A program made the position numbers and the translations under genes. From Fomitopsis serialis (taxonomy: Eukaryota > Basidiomycota > Agaricomycetes > Polyporales > Fomitopsidaceae), in NCBI RefSeq assembly GCF_022376445.1, contig NW_025955035.1, forward strand, positions 62,001 to 126,000: a DNA stretch of 64,000 nt. The letters are read 5' to 3'. The notes under the pieces are model-generated. The model was given only the letters and a program-made list of their open reading frames with translations, ran no database searches and was not told the origin of the DNA. Positions 1 to 13,443 of the stretch are shown here, piece by piece (within the stretch, counting starts at the first letter, position 1; each line of letters begins with the position of its first letter).

Positions 1-1876
1 ATACTGTCTTCCGCTGTGTTAGCCGGATCGGGGAGGGTACGCGGGGCGGAGGCTGCGCTCTCGAAGTCGATGCTGCATGTTGTGTGGACGGTGTCGGTGC
101 TTGACTCCGCGACGGTGTCTTCCGCCGCCACGGCGAGGTATACACAGCTGGCGCGTCATCCGACAAAAGGTCGCCCGTCTTGACTCTCGACGCAGCAGAC
201 TGTGCCTCAGGCCTCTGGCGCGCTTCCGCCTGCTTACGCCGCGCTTGAGGAGCAGGCCTCTGCGGGAGGACCTCATCGCCATCCTTGAACCCACTAACCC
301 CTCCCTCTGCTCCCCGTCCCCAAGCTCCCCTTCCGGCGCCTCCTGCATCCATTTCGGCCGCCCGTTCGCGTTCGGCGAGCCTGAGCTCCCCTGGCGCGAG
401 GTCGCAGCACGCTCCTCGTACGCCTTCAGCGCCTTCTCCTTGCCCTCCTTCCAGAACGCGTTTGCGCGGTTGAACATGGTCAGCCCGATCTCGCTCGCCT
501 GCGCAATGAGCTTGTCCGCCTGCTCCTGCAGGTTCCGCTGTGCCTCCACAGACCCGGGCGACGGGCCATTCCGCGGTGGCGCCTCGCGCGCGCGCCCGGA
601 GGCGCTCGGGCGAGACGTCGGAGCTGGACGTCGCCGCGGGGGCGCAGACTGTTCCTCGTCGGACTCGTAGTAGCGCTCGTACCCAGGCTCGCGCTGCGTT
701 CTATGGTTGTCTGTACTTGCGGGCTCTGACGCGCTAGCGTTGGCGAGCAATGTCTCGAGGGCTGCCTCTACATCTAACCCTGTGTCGGTGGAGGCAAGCG
801 CGACACGCGCCTGTTCCACAGAGAAGCCCATTTCTACGATCTTCCCGAGGATGTGGGGAGGCGGAGAAACCGCCCGAGACTGTGGTCTCGAACGCGAAGG
901 CACAGTCTGAGACGACGAAATTGCTCGATTAGATTGGCTCTGCAGGCAATGTCCATGAGCGCAAGGAAACCCTGTGCGGATGTATGTACGTACAGATGAC
1001 GGTGGTGAACGCTGCGAGACTGGTTTACTAAGTTCTCCAAGTATGTCGTCCTCGTCTGACTGGTCACCGAGCAGCCCGTCCTCACGATCACCGAAGTCGA
1101 AATCGCCTGGTGTATCCGAGCGGCTTTGAGGAGGGTGAGGGGAAGTCCGCGTTGATTGGGCGGAGGGAATAGGGTTGAATTCGTCTAGGTCTAATAACGA
1201 CTCTCCTCGTGGTGGTGCAGACGTACGTTTCCGGGCAGCGGGCTGAGAGATGAAATCGTCCAGTCCCCAGTCATCCTGTGGGGCGGTGACTTGGTGGTAG
1301 ATGGCTTCGTGGTGGATGTAGACGACTTTGCGGCATCCGAGCCAAATAACCAGTCGTCGTCTTGGGGTGCGCTCACCTGAGCGGGCGTAGATGGTTTGGC
1401 GGCGGGCACGAGGTTCCCAAGCGAGTCAAGTCCCGCCCATGCATTTGCGGACTGCTTCGCAGCGGCGTGCTGTTGTTGCGACTGTTCCCTCCTCTCCCGC
1501 TCTGCCTGAGCTGCGCGCTCGGCTATGGTCATGTTCGCGCGATTCGCAGTGGAGCCGGGTGCAAGTGAGCCAGAGAAGAGACCGCTGAACGCATCGCTGC
1601 CTGAGCTAGGAGACTTTTGCACCGGTTTCGCGCCCATAGATGGAGACATACTGCTCGTTCCCAGTGATCGCGTAGACTGGATCGGCCCAGCGGCCCCTGG
1701 CGTGCCCGAGCGCGAGGCAGGGACGAAGCTGCCGGCGATGCAAGCATGGAGAACACATCGTTCTTCGCGTTCCGAGAGGGGGGTATTACTGGGGCCAGAG
1801 ATCCCAGCTTGCGTGGCTGTTCTGCTGGTTTGCTTACGCCGGTCGAGTTCCAGAGGTCAGCGAATGAGTCGGACAT
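1..1876 (-). CDS. Auxilin/Swa2-like clathrin-uncoating co-chaperone, N-terminal part (partial)
   Basis: This is the N-terminal part of an auxilin/Swa2-type protein; the gene continues off the left edge. The start at 1876 opens with MSDSFADLWNST. Around 1100-1210 it has acidic clathrin-box-like stretches (SLLDLDEFNP, DEDDILGEL), and a second DDDWLFG motif lies near 1340. At about 700-880 there is a UBA-like domain (MGFSVEQARVALASTDTGLD). The segment DLLSDDAPAVY near 150-190 resembles the linker that precedes the TPR and J domains in fungal family members. The J domain itself lies outside the window, so the assignment rests on domain order. The family recruits Hsp70 to strip clathrin from vesicles. 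The frame slips at roughly 1720, 1295 and 260; each is repaired by one base, so I treat them as sequence errors. The gene is divergent from the MetRS gene. Confidence 0.75.
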
Positions 1877-2319
1877 GGCGCTCGGGTAGGCCAGCTACAG
1901 ATGAACGGTGAAGTCGTGTGCGTCGTGATGATGGCGAGGCAGGTGATTAGTGGCCCGTATGGGGCTCTAGGCCGTATACAGAGACGAGAATGTCCACCCA
2001 GGGCAAGATGGGAAATGTGCAGTAGGGCAGACGAGGCCTCGCCCGGGCTGCTGGCGCAGCGGTCCGATCGTGTTTCGGGGAACATTCTGCATCCAAGTCC
2101 CGATCGAGTCCAGGCCGCTCCCGATATGGGGTTAGCACAGAAATTATCATTTGGCGACACGAGTGTCCCCGCCGGGTGCTAATATGTAAATAGTACTTGT
2201 CGTTTACCTACACTCCTGGTTCTTGTCACCGACTAGGCTGACGACCCTCCACGCTCTCGTGGTGCGTAGAAAACGGTACTTGTGCTAGGCTCCCACATTC
2301 TGGCTCAATTGGGTACCGC
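1877..2319. promoter_or_regulatory. Shared divergent intergenic region (auxilin-like / MetRS)
   Basis: These 443 bases separate the start codons of two genes that point away from each other, so both promoters and 5' UTRs must fit here. I see no convincing TATA box. No other gene is supported in the interval. Confidence 0.5.
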
Positions 2320-4420
<2,101 letters not shown>

Positions 4421-4929
4421 GCATGACACATGTATACTGACCGGACGCTCTCGCGATGAATGGTGGTCAACTTGTGCATAGAATACTCAGATGTATCGTA
4501 TTAATCGCATGGATCTCTACTCCTAGGCGCCGCAGCGACCCTCCGCTCAACTCGCTCGAGATCCATGTCTTGAGCCAGACACGCAGCACACCGATCAAAT
4601 GGCTAAGGGCCTACTTAACTGATGATTATACTAACTTATGCGTGATGTATCATACTGGTTTCTCGTTCACCTCGTAGGTATCTAGGCTCATCCTCCTCGA
4701 GGGTCCGGATAGGCTTCTACTCCGCTCGTCACTGTTGTACACGAAGACACCGTGCAAAGAACCAACGACAACAAATGAACCGAAAGCTGCATACAGAGCG
4801 AATGGACAGCAGGTCGATAAACAAACACCACGAAAACATCTCACAGTCCGAGGCGCGCCGGGAATTAAACGGGAATAGCGTACAAAGGGTGAATTGGAAA
4901 GGTCTTCGCGTCGTCGAGTTCGTCTGTGC
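4421..4929. other. Convergent intergenic region
   Basis: This stretch lies between the stop codons of the MetRS gene (plus) and the P450 gene (minus). It must hold both 3' UTRs. I see no gene in it. Confidence 0.6.
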
Positions 4930-7040
4930 TCAGTTCTTGCGCGCGTTAAAGGTGAGCTTGCATTCCTTCGCAGCGGGGAAGAGCACCTGTGATTCGCCGA
5001 TCAGTACGAGGTATCGGGGCCGAACGAAGAACTCACGAAAGCGTCGCGCATCTCCATGCTCCTTTCGTTCGTCTGAGCAGCGTCCGCGGCGACATTCAGG
5101 TTCCTCGCAACTGCAGCCACGGCCATACGCATGACAAGCTGCGCCAGGTTCTGGCCGCCGCATATCCTGCTACCTACACCGAATGGCATCATGTGCTGGG
5201 TCATCCTGAGAGGAAAATTGTCAGATTTCGAACGTTGGGGGCGCCTTGCAACTACTCACATGGCAAGCCTTTCCTCCTCGCCTTCAACACCCTCGACGGC
5301 CAGCCACCTTTCAGGTAGGAAGGTCTCAGGGCTGGGGAACACGCCGGCGTCGCGGTGCATGCTCCATGCCTGGGTAGAGACAATGGTTCCAGGAGGGACC
5401 GCGTACCCATGAGATCAAAGGAGTCATCCAGACCGGAAGGAGCGGTCGATGGGACGACACGCTCCAGAAGCGAGGGCGCGGCACCGTAGACACGAAGGCC
5501 TGGCATTGGTAGTCAGCGACTGTAGCGCATGGGCACAACGTTATTCACGGACCTTCCTTGATGAAAGCGTTGAGGTACGGCAGCTTGGTGAGCGTGACGG
5601 CATCGGGGATTACAGCGCGATCGGGCATGGCATCGTCGAGCTCGGTTTGAAGGCGCTTCGCGATGTCAGTGCGGCGGCTCAGCTCCCAAAGTAGGTACGA
5701 GAGCGTTGTGGAAGACGTGTCAACGCCGGCGACCCTGCGATCAATGATCGGTCGTTATTTGACATCGGCGATAACGGAATGCTCACAGGTGGCCCATAGC
5801 CTCGGATATGATGTCCTTGTCTGGCATGCACTCGTTGGTAGCGAAGACCCGGTGGAGCAGCATGCGTTGAAGAAGAGGCAACTTCTCGCATCGGTCTCTC
5901 CGTCTACAGGTCCTGCCTGCAACTTGGTGCGCATCTCGTAGAGACGACCAGCTACGAACTGCGCTTACTCAGGAGGGTGAATGCCTGAGTTCAGCACGGG
6001 AGACATACCTGTGCCATAATCCTGTCGGAGTCGCAGACCTGGCGCAAGCGGTCATTCGGGATGCGACACACAAGGTTCCATGCCCAAGTCGGCACGGCGC
6101 TGCGCTATCGTCGACAGTCAACAATCTCGCGCTGACAGACAGATGCATTGAAGGAGCTCACAAGAATACCCCGCTTGGGAAAGTCGTACACAGCGGTCGC
6201 AAGGGGGTCCTGGATGTCCTTTGCCCAATTGTCCAGGGAACCAGGCAAACGCCCAAAGACGGTAGTCCCAATGATGTCCACCATGAGGTGACGCAACAAA
6301 TCCAAGCAGTCGACGGATGCGCTGCCGGATGCACCGCCGAGGATCTAGGGGAAACCACCGATAAGCCTAAGAGCTTCCCGTGGTCAAGAGTCAATACGTA
6401 CGTCAACCAATTTCAGGCAAAGATCCTGCAAGTCAGTCTGAAACAGGGCGAGGTTGGAGGGTATGTAGTGGGGCGAATAGGCCTTGCGACGGACGGCGTG
6501 TTCCGCGTGGGGAAGGGTGGTCATTCTAGTTATCACGAGATTCTGTCAGGGAACGGCAAAACTGCGGGTTCGAGAGGAACCTACGCATGATCGTTGTTGT
6601 TTCTGTACACGATAGTTGATGAGTTCAAGGTATGACCCATGGACTCGAGAGCATTGACTCACGTCATAACGCTCTTGTAGTACGAGCTCTTGTCGAATTT
6701 GTGCACGCAGTAGACGCTGCGCATGGTGGTGGCATCGCAGAAGCGACCTTGTTGGGACCGACGCGGACCACGGGTCCGTACTGTTCGAAGAGATCTTGAA
6801 CGGCTCGGCATTGTCGCAGGCGGACGACATGGGTGGTGAGCCAGAAGTCAGAGATGGCGGCGTACCAGGGGCCGGGGAGCGCAGCGAGGGGCGACAGGAA
6901 TAATGATAGACTGCGTGAGCGACGGAGTAGAGCAGGGCGAAGGATAGCGCGAGGAAGAGGAGGGACGAGATGCTGGTGTTGAGGAGGGCGCGCGAGACGG
7001 AGAGCGGTGTCACGAGTTCGAAGGTCTTGGCGGAGTCCAT
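4930..7040 (-). CDS. Cytochrome P450 monooxygenase (microsomal)
   Basis: This is a haem-thiolate monooxygenase. The start at 7040 gives MDSAKTFELVTPLS followed by a hydrophobic N-terminal ER anchor (SSLLFLALSFALLYSVAHAV). The I-helix is read near 5700 (AGVDTSSTTLSYLLWELSRR). The K-helix ExxR lies in EGLRVYGAAPSLLERVVP near 5490. The PERF-type motif FLPERWL is near 5310. The haem-binding loop FGVGSRICGGQNLA, which carries the cysteine ligand, is near 5180. The C-terminus ends at 4930. Several introns interrupt the gene, and the frame slips at least twice in the C-terminal third. It could oxidise a xenobiotic or a terpenoid or fatty substrate; the sequence does not say which, and I do not assign a CYP family. 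No biosynthetic partner gene adjoins it. Confidence 0.88.
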
Positions 7041-7242
7041 GGCGATGTTGTGGTATTGGTATGAGATGGCGGACGGCTTGTGGTGGGTGATGGTCGCGTG
7101 GGGGTCGTTGGCGGATGGGGGGCGAAGACTGCTATTAAGGAGATACAAGAAGGGTAACCAAGAGACCCTGCTTTACGCGGCGGGGTGGGTGGTGGGGGAA
7201 GGAGGGAAAGGGGCGCGCAGCGAGTCACCGTCTCGTCGCTGG

Positions 7243-7250
7243 CTTTTATA
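7243..7250 (-). promoter_or_regulatory. TATA box of the P450 gene
   Basis: On the minus strand the sequence reads TATAAAAG inside CCATATAAAAGCC, about 200 bases upstream of the P450 start codon at 7040. The spacing leaves room for a 5' UTR of roughly 170 bases. Confidence 0.5.
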
Positions 7251-8741
7251 TGGGCCACGGCCTGACATGGTCGGAGTTGCGGCTTGGATTCTAGACCGCC
7301 GCGGTGGGGATGCGGACCGTAGCGTGGGATTCGTGAAGGACGAGGAGATCACCCGATCGGGACAGCAGCCTTCCAATCCGGACGTTCGACTGTCTGTTTT
7401 GTGGCGCGACACGACAGCGGCAGCGTCCTTCGTGTCTTCTCCCCGACACCCGCTCGCGACGCTGCCAACGCTGCCCCGCCGCCACGGCAACCACTGCGGC
7501 GTCGTCCGCGACATCTCCGGTCACTACGCCGCTGTTCGCCACCGCGGACCGAGCATGAATGCCGCTGTTCCCGCCTGGCAGGCCAGGCACCAGGCGACAT
7601 ATCAGCGCCGCCCCGCGAGGCCCATCCAGGGCGTGGTCGAGTCGTGAAACGCGGATCTAATTCGCCCGAGTCGTGGGTGGTTGGCTCGGAGCTGACGGCG
7701 AGACAACCAGTCGCACCTGCCGTGATCGATCGGTGGCCCCGCGAGCGGAATGCAGCTGGCGCTCCATCGAGCTGCCTGTCCGTCTGTGTTCCGGAGCTAC
7801 GGACTTGTGAAGGATCGGCACTCTACGATGTTAGAGCACGCACCTCCATTCTCCACATCGACAGGCCTGGCGGGACGCGCCAATGAGTCCACGCATGCCC
7901 GCAGACGCTTCGCCTCAGACGTAGCATGCCAATGGGTCAGGCCGACACGACATCGAAGCCGACGTCAGGCGTACGGGAACAACACGAGGTGATACCGAGC
8001 GTGGCGCGGACGTCAAGGTCACTGAACATTGACGAAACGGAACGAACAACCGAGATGCGGCTGAGCGGAGACGAGAATGCGTTAGTAGGAGACGTGTCTT
8101 GCGCTTGTAACTAAAGCATCACCATCTTATCGCACCACTTCTGGCAGCGTCAGGAGAGACTTGTCAGACAGCTCCAGACAGGCTAACATCATACCCGGCT
8201 CTGACAAACCACGTACCTCGCTGAACAGCAGCGTGGCGGAATGTCCGTTGCGGATTGGGAGCTGGCCTGTAAGCGCACGGCTCAAAGAGCCGTATGTCAG
8301 TACAACTTGAATGCATACGGTCTTGTATGTACCGTCTTGACGTCACTTACAATCATATGTACACCGGATCCGCCCGGAAGGACCGTTGTATCATCTGGAG
8401 TGCTGTGCACGCTTAGCAAGCCTGGCTCGAGCGGTCTGCTGACGCTGTCGCTGGTCGAAACGGTCAGGCTGGAACGGCAAAGACCTGGACACCGCTATGA
8501 GACACCGGATATATGCTGCATGCTTGGGTGCGGGGTGCATCGTAGACCAATCCGATGAGCCGCCACACGAAGAAGGCCGATGCACTGGCACAATACAATA
8601 CTGAAGCTTTGAATGGTCGGCCATCGGCCCATGGTATGTTCGTATCAGAACTACCTACACTTCGACGTGAGTCAAATGCACAGACTGAGGATGCCGATAA
8701 TTCATCACTCACACCCACTGCGTCGTATTTCGGGCGTTGGT

Positions 8742-8762
8742 ATTGAATATTGAATATTGAAC
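8742..8762. repeat. Heptanucleotide repeat (TGAATAT)n
   Basis: The sequence ATTGAATATTGAATATTGAA is two and a half copies of a 7-base unit. Related units occur at 12779-12797, 38314-38328 and 52173-52185. Confidence 0.6.
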
Positions 8763-9915
8763 AGAAGCACGATATCCTGTCGATCACGTCGGCCTTCAGC
8801 TGCACCCCGCCTACGTACCTAGCAGCATCCGAAACGTACCAGTGAGGCAGATGAACATAGCTCCGACAGCCGGGACCCGGGGCAGCTTCTGCACGAGCTG
8901 ACAAGAGGACCGAGCTGGTCCCCTTGAACGTTCGACGTTTTGACTGTCTGATCAGGATAACAGTGAGCGATTGGGAAAACCGAGACCTGCTCAGGAGAAT
9001 GCCCAGGTCCGCGGATGCATCAGAGGAAGAAGAGGCTTCGTCTCATATCGATTCGCTGGGATTAAGACGGGCTCGAGTCGGGGGTTCCGGCGAATCCGGT
9101 CAACAATGGGGATCGCGGAACGATTCGTCACGCCCTTTCGGGGACGCTGGCCTGGAGGCAACCGTTCCAGCTCTGGCGGATACGTCTTAAAATGCTGGAT
9201 CAGGACAGATGCTCGCAGTGCTTCCAGCGGCCGGCCGTCAGCCGTAGCCCATATCCGCGCGCACAGGCACGCCGCCACGGCCCGTGGTTCCCATTCCATA
9301 CTGTTCGCATGCACAGCCAGACAGTCAAGGCGAGGCGGCGAAGTCGAAGCTTTTGGGGCTCCCGGACGACGGTGTGCGCGGCTGCTGAGAGGCGACGGTC
9401 GTCGATGCGAGCCGACAGACTCGGGCCCATGGGCGGTTGCGTCTTGCCAGTGCCCAGCGTCTTCGCGTGCACCTATCAATCGACTGCTTGCAGATCCGTC
9501 GCAAGAAGCACGGAGCTGCACGTTCATCGTTCAGCGCTCAGCGATGAACTGAAGCCATGAGGGTGACCGGTGACGTCGGTCATTGCTGTGTTGGACTCAT
9601 TGCTGGCAGATGTGGCATGCTACAGAGGAGGCGAGAGTCGCGATGTCCAAGTTGCATGAGGCTACAGTGGTGCTGCTGCACGCATATCTGGAGCCTTGCA
9701 GTAGCACCCGATTATGCGTTAGCATCTGTGTCATCATCCAAGACCTGAGAACCGAACTGGCCTTGTCATGCTAAGTTGGGTCCCGAGCCAAGTACTGACA
9801 TCCCAGACCAAGTTCGCTGCGCTCAGTCTAGTGGCGTCGACGGTCACCAGGTTTGTGTGGCGTGTCACCTATGAGTCGTACATGCAAATAATCTTGTTCA
9901 GCATAGTTTTCTTGG

Positions 9916-10171
9916 ATGCAGGTCAAATTCCACTTACCAGTGGTATATGAAGAAGGTGCCCAAGACGTGGCATCACTGGGATCAGTCCAACTATATCAAC
10001 GAGTACTCACAGAGCGAAAGAGGACACGCTGTGGCAACGACGGAGGACGTAGACCAATACATTTCGAGAACCGCCGATGCCAGACGGAAGCGCCTCGAGG
10101 ACAGTCGGCAGCTCTGGCCGACGCCGGGTTCTGTAACGCAACGCATTGCCACGTCAGGCAGCGGGCCATGA
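9916..10171 (+). CDS. Possible last exon of an unrecognised gene
   Basis: An open frame ending at 10171 contains WYMKKVPKTWHHWDQSNY and then an acidic, charged helix-like tail (TEDVDQYISRTADARRKR). The composition looks more protein-like than its neighbours, and an acceptor-like AG precedes it. I cannot connect it to upstream exons and do not recognise the family. It may be a chance frame. Confidence 0.15.
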
Positions 10172-10580
10172 GATCGCGCAATACTTTCAGAAATAAGCTA
10201 TAACAAATGGAAGAGGATCAACAGGTCTCCACTGCACGTCGCCGCGTATTCTCTTTCGACGTCAATCAGCGGCGCCCCGCCATCCCACAAGGACACGTCT
10301 CGTCGCATTTCGGGGCCGGGACTCACGAGGGCTGTGTGATCCTGGGGTGCAAGTCGTACAAGAGATGATGCATCCTGCCTGGAACGCAGTGTGGGCGATG
10401 CCTTCTCAGGGACCTGGGCAGACGGTGGCTTGTAGATCCATCATGAGAAGTACAGCTGAGTGCGTCCTTTTTCGTAGCCTGGTCCGTGCATTCAGTATAG
10501 TCGGTTCAAACCATGCAACACAGATCCAGTCTGAGTAGCTCAGAAGAGTCCCCGAGTCCGCAGGTTGGCACAGGCACGGA

Positions 10581-10954
10581 CTAGAAGTAGAGAATGCGTC
10601 CGGCATGTGGGCTCGAGCGTGTGCGAAGAAGGAGCGCCGCACTGAGATTTGTGCGATTTGAGCGTCGACGCGTCCGAGTCGACGCGTTCCACCGACCGGC
10701 GGAGGCCGAGTCCTTCTGGAGGAGCTGGTGAATAGTGATGCCCCCAAATTGCTCGTACTTGAGTGCAGGCTCCACTGGCAGACGCGTAATGTAGTATGGC
10801 CGTTTTCGTCGGGATGGGCGTCTTGCCTTACCGACTGCGCGCTGGTGGTCGAGCGGTCGTCACCTGCGTCGCTCATGACCCTTCATGGCCTCGGGGCTGC
10901 CAGCGAGCGGTTGCTTTTCGTTGTCGGCGCCGCTTCCTCCGATTCTGAGGACAT
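10581..10954 (-). CDS. Possible unrecognised gene or remnant
   Basis: From an ATG at 10954 the minus strand reads MSSESEEAAPTTKSNRSLAA, a plausible Ser/Glu-rich N-terminus, then stops. After frame changes it continues through RPYYITRLPVEPALKYEQFG and GITIHQLLQKDSASAGR, ending at 10581. These two segments look like real protein. The exon structure is unclear and there is no known domain that I can name. It may be a decayed gene or one scrambled by sequence errors. Confidence 0.25.
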
Positions 10955-11386
10955 GGCGGCATGGGTGACGAAGAGCCTGGGCGAGAGAAGGGATGGAGTG
11001 TGCGAAACACGCGCTCAGTTGGCCGCGAGACGCGTCCGGGACGCGTCTGTAGATGGGCGTCTCTCCACCTTGCCTCCGCGAATGCAGCTTGTCTCTGACG
11101 CTGAGCTGAGGCTTGTCCGGCAGCAGCATGCAGACTTTGTTAGCCTAGACGTACAAGCAACGAATCCCATCAACTTCAAAGCTGCTTTTCACAATGCTGC
11201 GAATGCGGAGACGCGTACTTACAATGACAGTATTACATTATCATTAATAGGACCAGTACTTACGTTAGCTACTTCAACTTCTCGCTACCATCATCACTGC
11301 TCGTATGCTTCCTGTTGAAGTACTATCCGCGTAACGAAGGCCGCAGGACACAGAAAGATGGCGAAGATGACACCCTAAGAACCAAG

Positions 11387-12737
11387 TCAAACCGTCGGGG
11401 AAACGAGCTGCAGCGTCTTCAGAGCGCGTGTCAGTTCATACGCAGCATTCGGTTCAGTCATGACCGAGATCATATCAGTATCCCGAAAGCACTCCTTCAG
11501 ATGTTCCGCAGCGCCAGACATATGAGCGATCATGGCGCAGGCAGCATGGAGGGTAATGAGACGGGGATGGGGCGGGGGGATGGTCGTATTGCCAACAGTG
11601 GCTGTTTTAAAAGTGATTCGTTGCTTGATGCCAACGCTGGAGCGTAACCGCTCGCCCCAATAATACTGCACATCGTAAGTATCCGGGATGATGCCTCCTT
11701 GTCCGTCCTAATGATGGATCAATCCAAGGACATGAACAGCAGCCGTGAACGAACATACATCTACCGCCGTCAACCATAGGTCGAGCTTGTCATATTCTTC
11801 GTGGGGTGCAGTTGCGGCTGTGAACGCGTTCAGGGGACTGTTGAGAACGTTGTCGCTAAGGATGTCGCGGGAAGAGAAGCCTCCAAAGCGCTCGATGATG
11901 GCCCCCGCAGTCTTCGCCCACTCGAACTGACGGCAGACGAACTTATCAGGCACAAAGAGATCACGACATGGAAGAGACCAATACCTTAGCGCACACTGCT
12001 GGGGTGGTTCCGGCAATGTTCTCCGACAGAGACTGGCTTATGATATGAGCCACTCTCGTCGTATCGGTCCTGACTCCAAGATCGATGATTAATGTGTTGT
12101 CAGAACGCGCTGAGTCGAGGTCGACGGCACCGGTGAAGACACAGGAGTGGTTGTCACGATACAGGAGCTAGCCCAATACTTCAGCACAACAACAAGAAGG
12201 CCGACAGACACTTACGAGCTGCCGTAAGTCCTGGGCAGTGATTGACGGCTTCGGGAGTAGATGCTCCAGATCCTGTGCAGCCTGCTGGAAGGCAATCCGG
12301 GGGCTTTGGGTAGCTGAGACAGAAGGGGTGGGGCCTTTGGGATTGTAGACTGGAGGTACGTCAGAGGCCGTAATGGTAGGTAACATGCTTCTGAGAAACG
12401 CACAAACACATATCAGTCCATACACATACAGATGGGCGAGCCCAGCCAGCAGTTCGGGGTCGTCGTTACATCCAACGATTTCGCGCACTAACGCATTGCG
12501 ACCCTCATCGCTAGGAGCAACGCGCAAAGCCCATCCTAGCACGCGTGCAGCAACCCTCGGGCTGAGGTCATTCATGATGCCCTCGGAGACGTCCTTCTGC
12601 AGCTGCGCGGCGAACGTATTCCATCCTTCGTGTTGCTCAAGCGAAAGGCACTGATTATATGCCTCCCAAATTTCATCGCCGTGTTGATAAGGATTGGGGT
12701 GTAGAGCAGTAGGGTTGGGTTTTCTCGTCAGCGGCAT
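11387..12737 (-). CDS. HNH-endonuclease-domain protein (fungal HNH_2 type)
   Basis: The start at 12737 gives MPLTRKPNPTALHPNPY, followed by a helical N-terminal region of about 150 residues that I cannot assign. Past an intron near 12200 comes the HNH core: RDNHSCVFTGAVD near 12150, the first His in RVAHIISQS near 12060, the Asn in NVLNSPLNAFTAA near 11850, and the last His in APHEEYDKLDLW near 11800. The C-terminal ALHAACAMIAHMSGAAEHL segment, ending at 11387, is typical of the large agaricomycete HNH family, whose biological role is not established. Such proteins are often linked to DNA repair or to selfish elements, but nothing adjacent suggests either. One or more introns and at least one frame slip lie between 11670 and 11760. 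A heptamer repeat sits 42 bases upstream of the start. Confidence 0.75.
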
Positions 12738-12778
12738 GGTGGTAAAGACAAAGTGTGCTGCGATCCAACTGCCACTGC

Positions 12779-12797
12779 TGAACGTTGAACGTTGAAC
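12779..12797. repeat. Heptanucleotide repeat (TGAACGT)n
   Basis: The sequence TGAACGTTGAACGTTGAAC holds nearly three copies of a 7-base unit. It lies in the promoter or 5' UTR of the HNH gene. It is the same family as the repeat at 38314-38328. Confidence 0.6.
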
Positions 12798-13443
12798 ATC
12801 GGCGACGGTGGCGCTCGGTAGCGCTCAGCCACAACTGTACTATATCGGTCCGGGATCTCGGCCAGGTCAAGGAACTCGGTCAGTCGAGCCTATGCAGCGA
12901 ATTTCCAGTCTGTTTCTTGTAGTAGCTATACCGGTCGATAGCTGCAATCGAAACGAACACAGCGACATAACTCTTGTCCGAAAATACCTAGCCGTTCTTG
13001 AGCAATGCATGGGTGGCCGAGGGTGCCCGGCCGACCCAACCCGATATAGTAATACAACCGGAATGGAAAGCCCGATGCTTGGCCGAGGTAGCCTAGCAAG
13101 GGCTAAGTTCAACTCTGCGAAGCTCAACTTGGGTCAAGGTCAAGCAAAGCAGCCAAGTTCGTAGCTTCGAAAGGATACATTATAGCCAAGCAGGCGATAT
13201 TGTACAAGCGGAATTCCGGATATATGCAAGAACGTAACCATCGGTGTATGTTACGTGCAGAAGTGAACAGCGGAGACATGCGTTGAGGACAATATTGTCA
13301 TGACCGAGAACCCGAAGAAGGCCGTGAGTGAGGATATGCTGTAGAATAGATAGTGAGATGGAAGAGTTTCGTAAGGACGTAGATGCAGCATAATGTCATG
13401 ACGTTGTATATCCCACCCAGAAGCGGCCGGGTAGCCTCCTGGA
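12798..13443. other. Intergenic region
   Basis: This 650-base gap lies between the HNH gene start and the end of the next minus-strand gene. Only short unsupported frames are present. It should hold the upstream region of one gene and the 3' UTR of the other. Confidence 0.5.

Larger units (their letters stand above)
7251..10580. other. Gene-poor region without a recognisable gene
   Basis: This 3.3 kb stretch contains only short, mutually overlapping open frames of biased composition. None shows a family motif, a convincing start, or introns joining into a longer protein. The frames at 8971-9552 (plus) and 8991-9527 (minus) face each other and are both unsupported. It could hold P450 regulatory DNA or decayed genes. 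Confidence 0.4.

Noticed and set aside
6970..7647. A 225-codon open frame on the plus strand
   Set aside because: It is antisense to the P450 N-terminus and promoter. Composition is Arg/Gly-rich and there is no motif.
8971..9552. Overlapping long open frames on both strands
   Set aside because: Both strands are open because of GC-rich composition. Neither shows domains, introns or a credible start.
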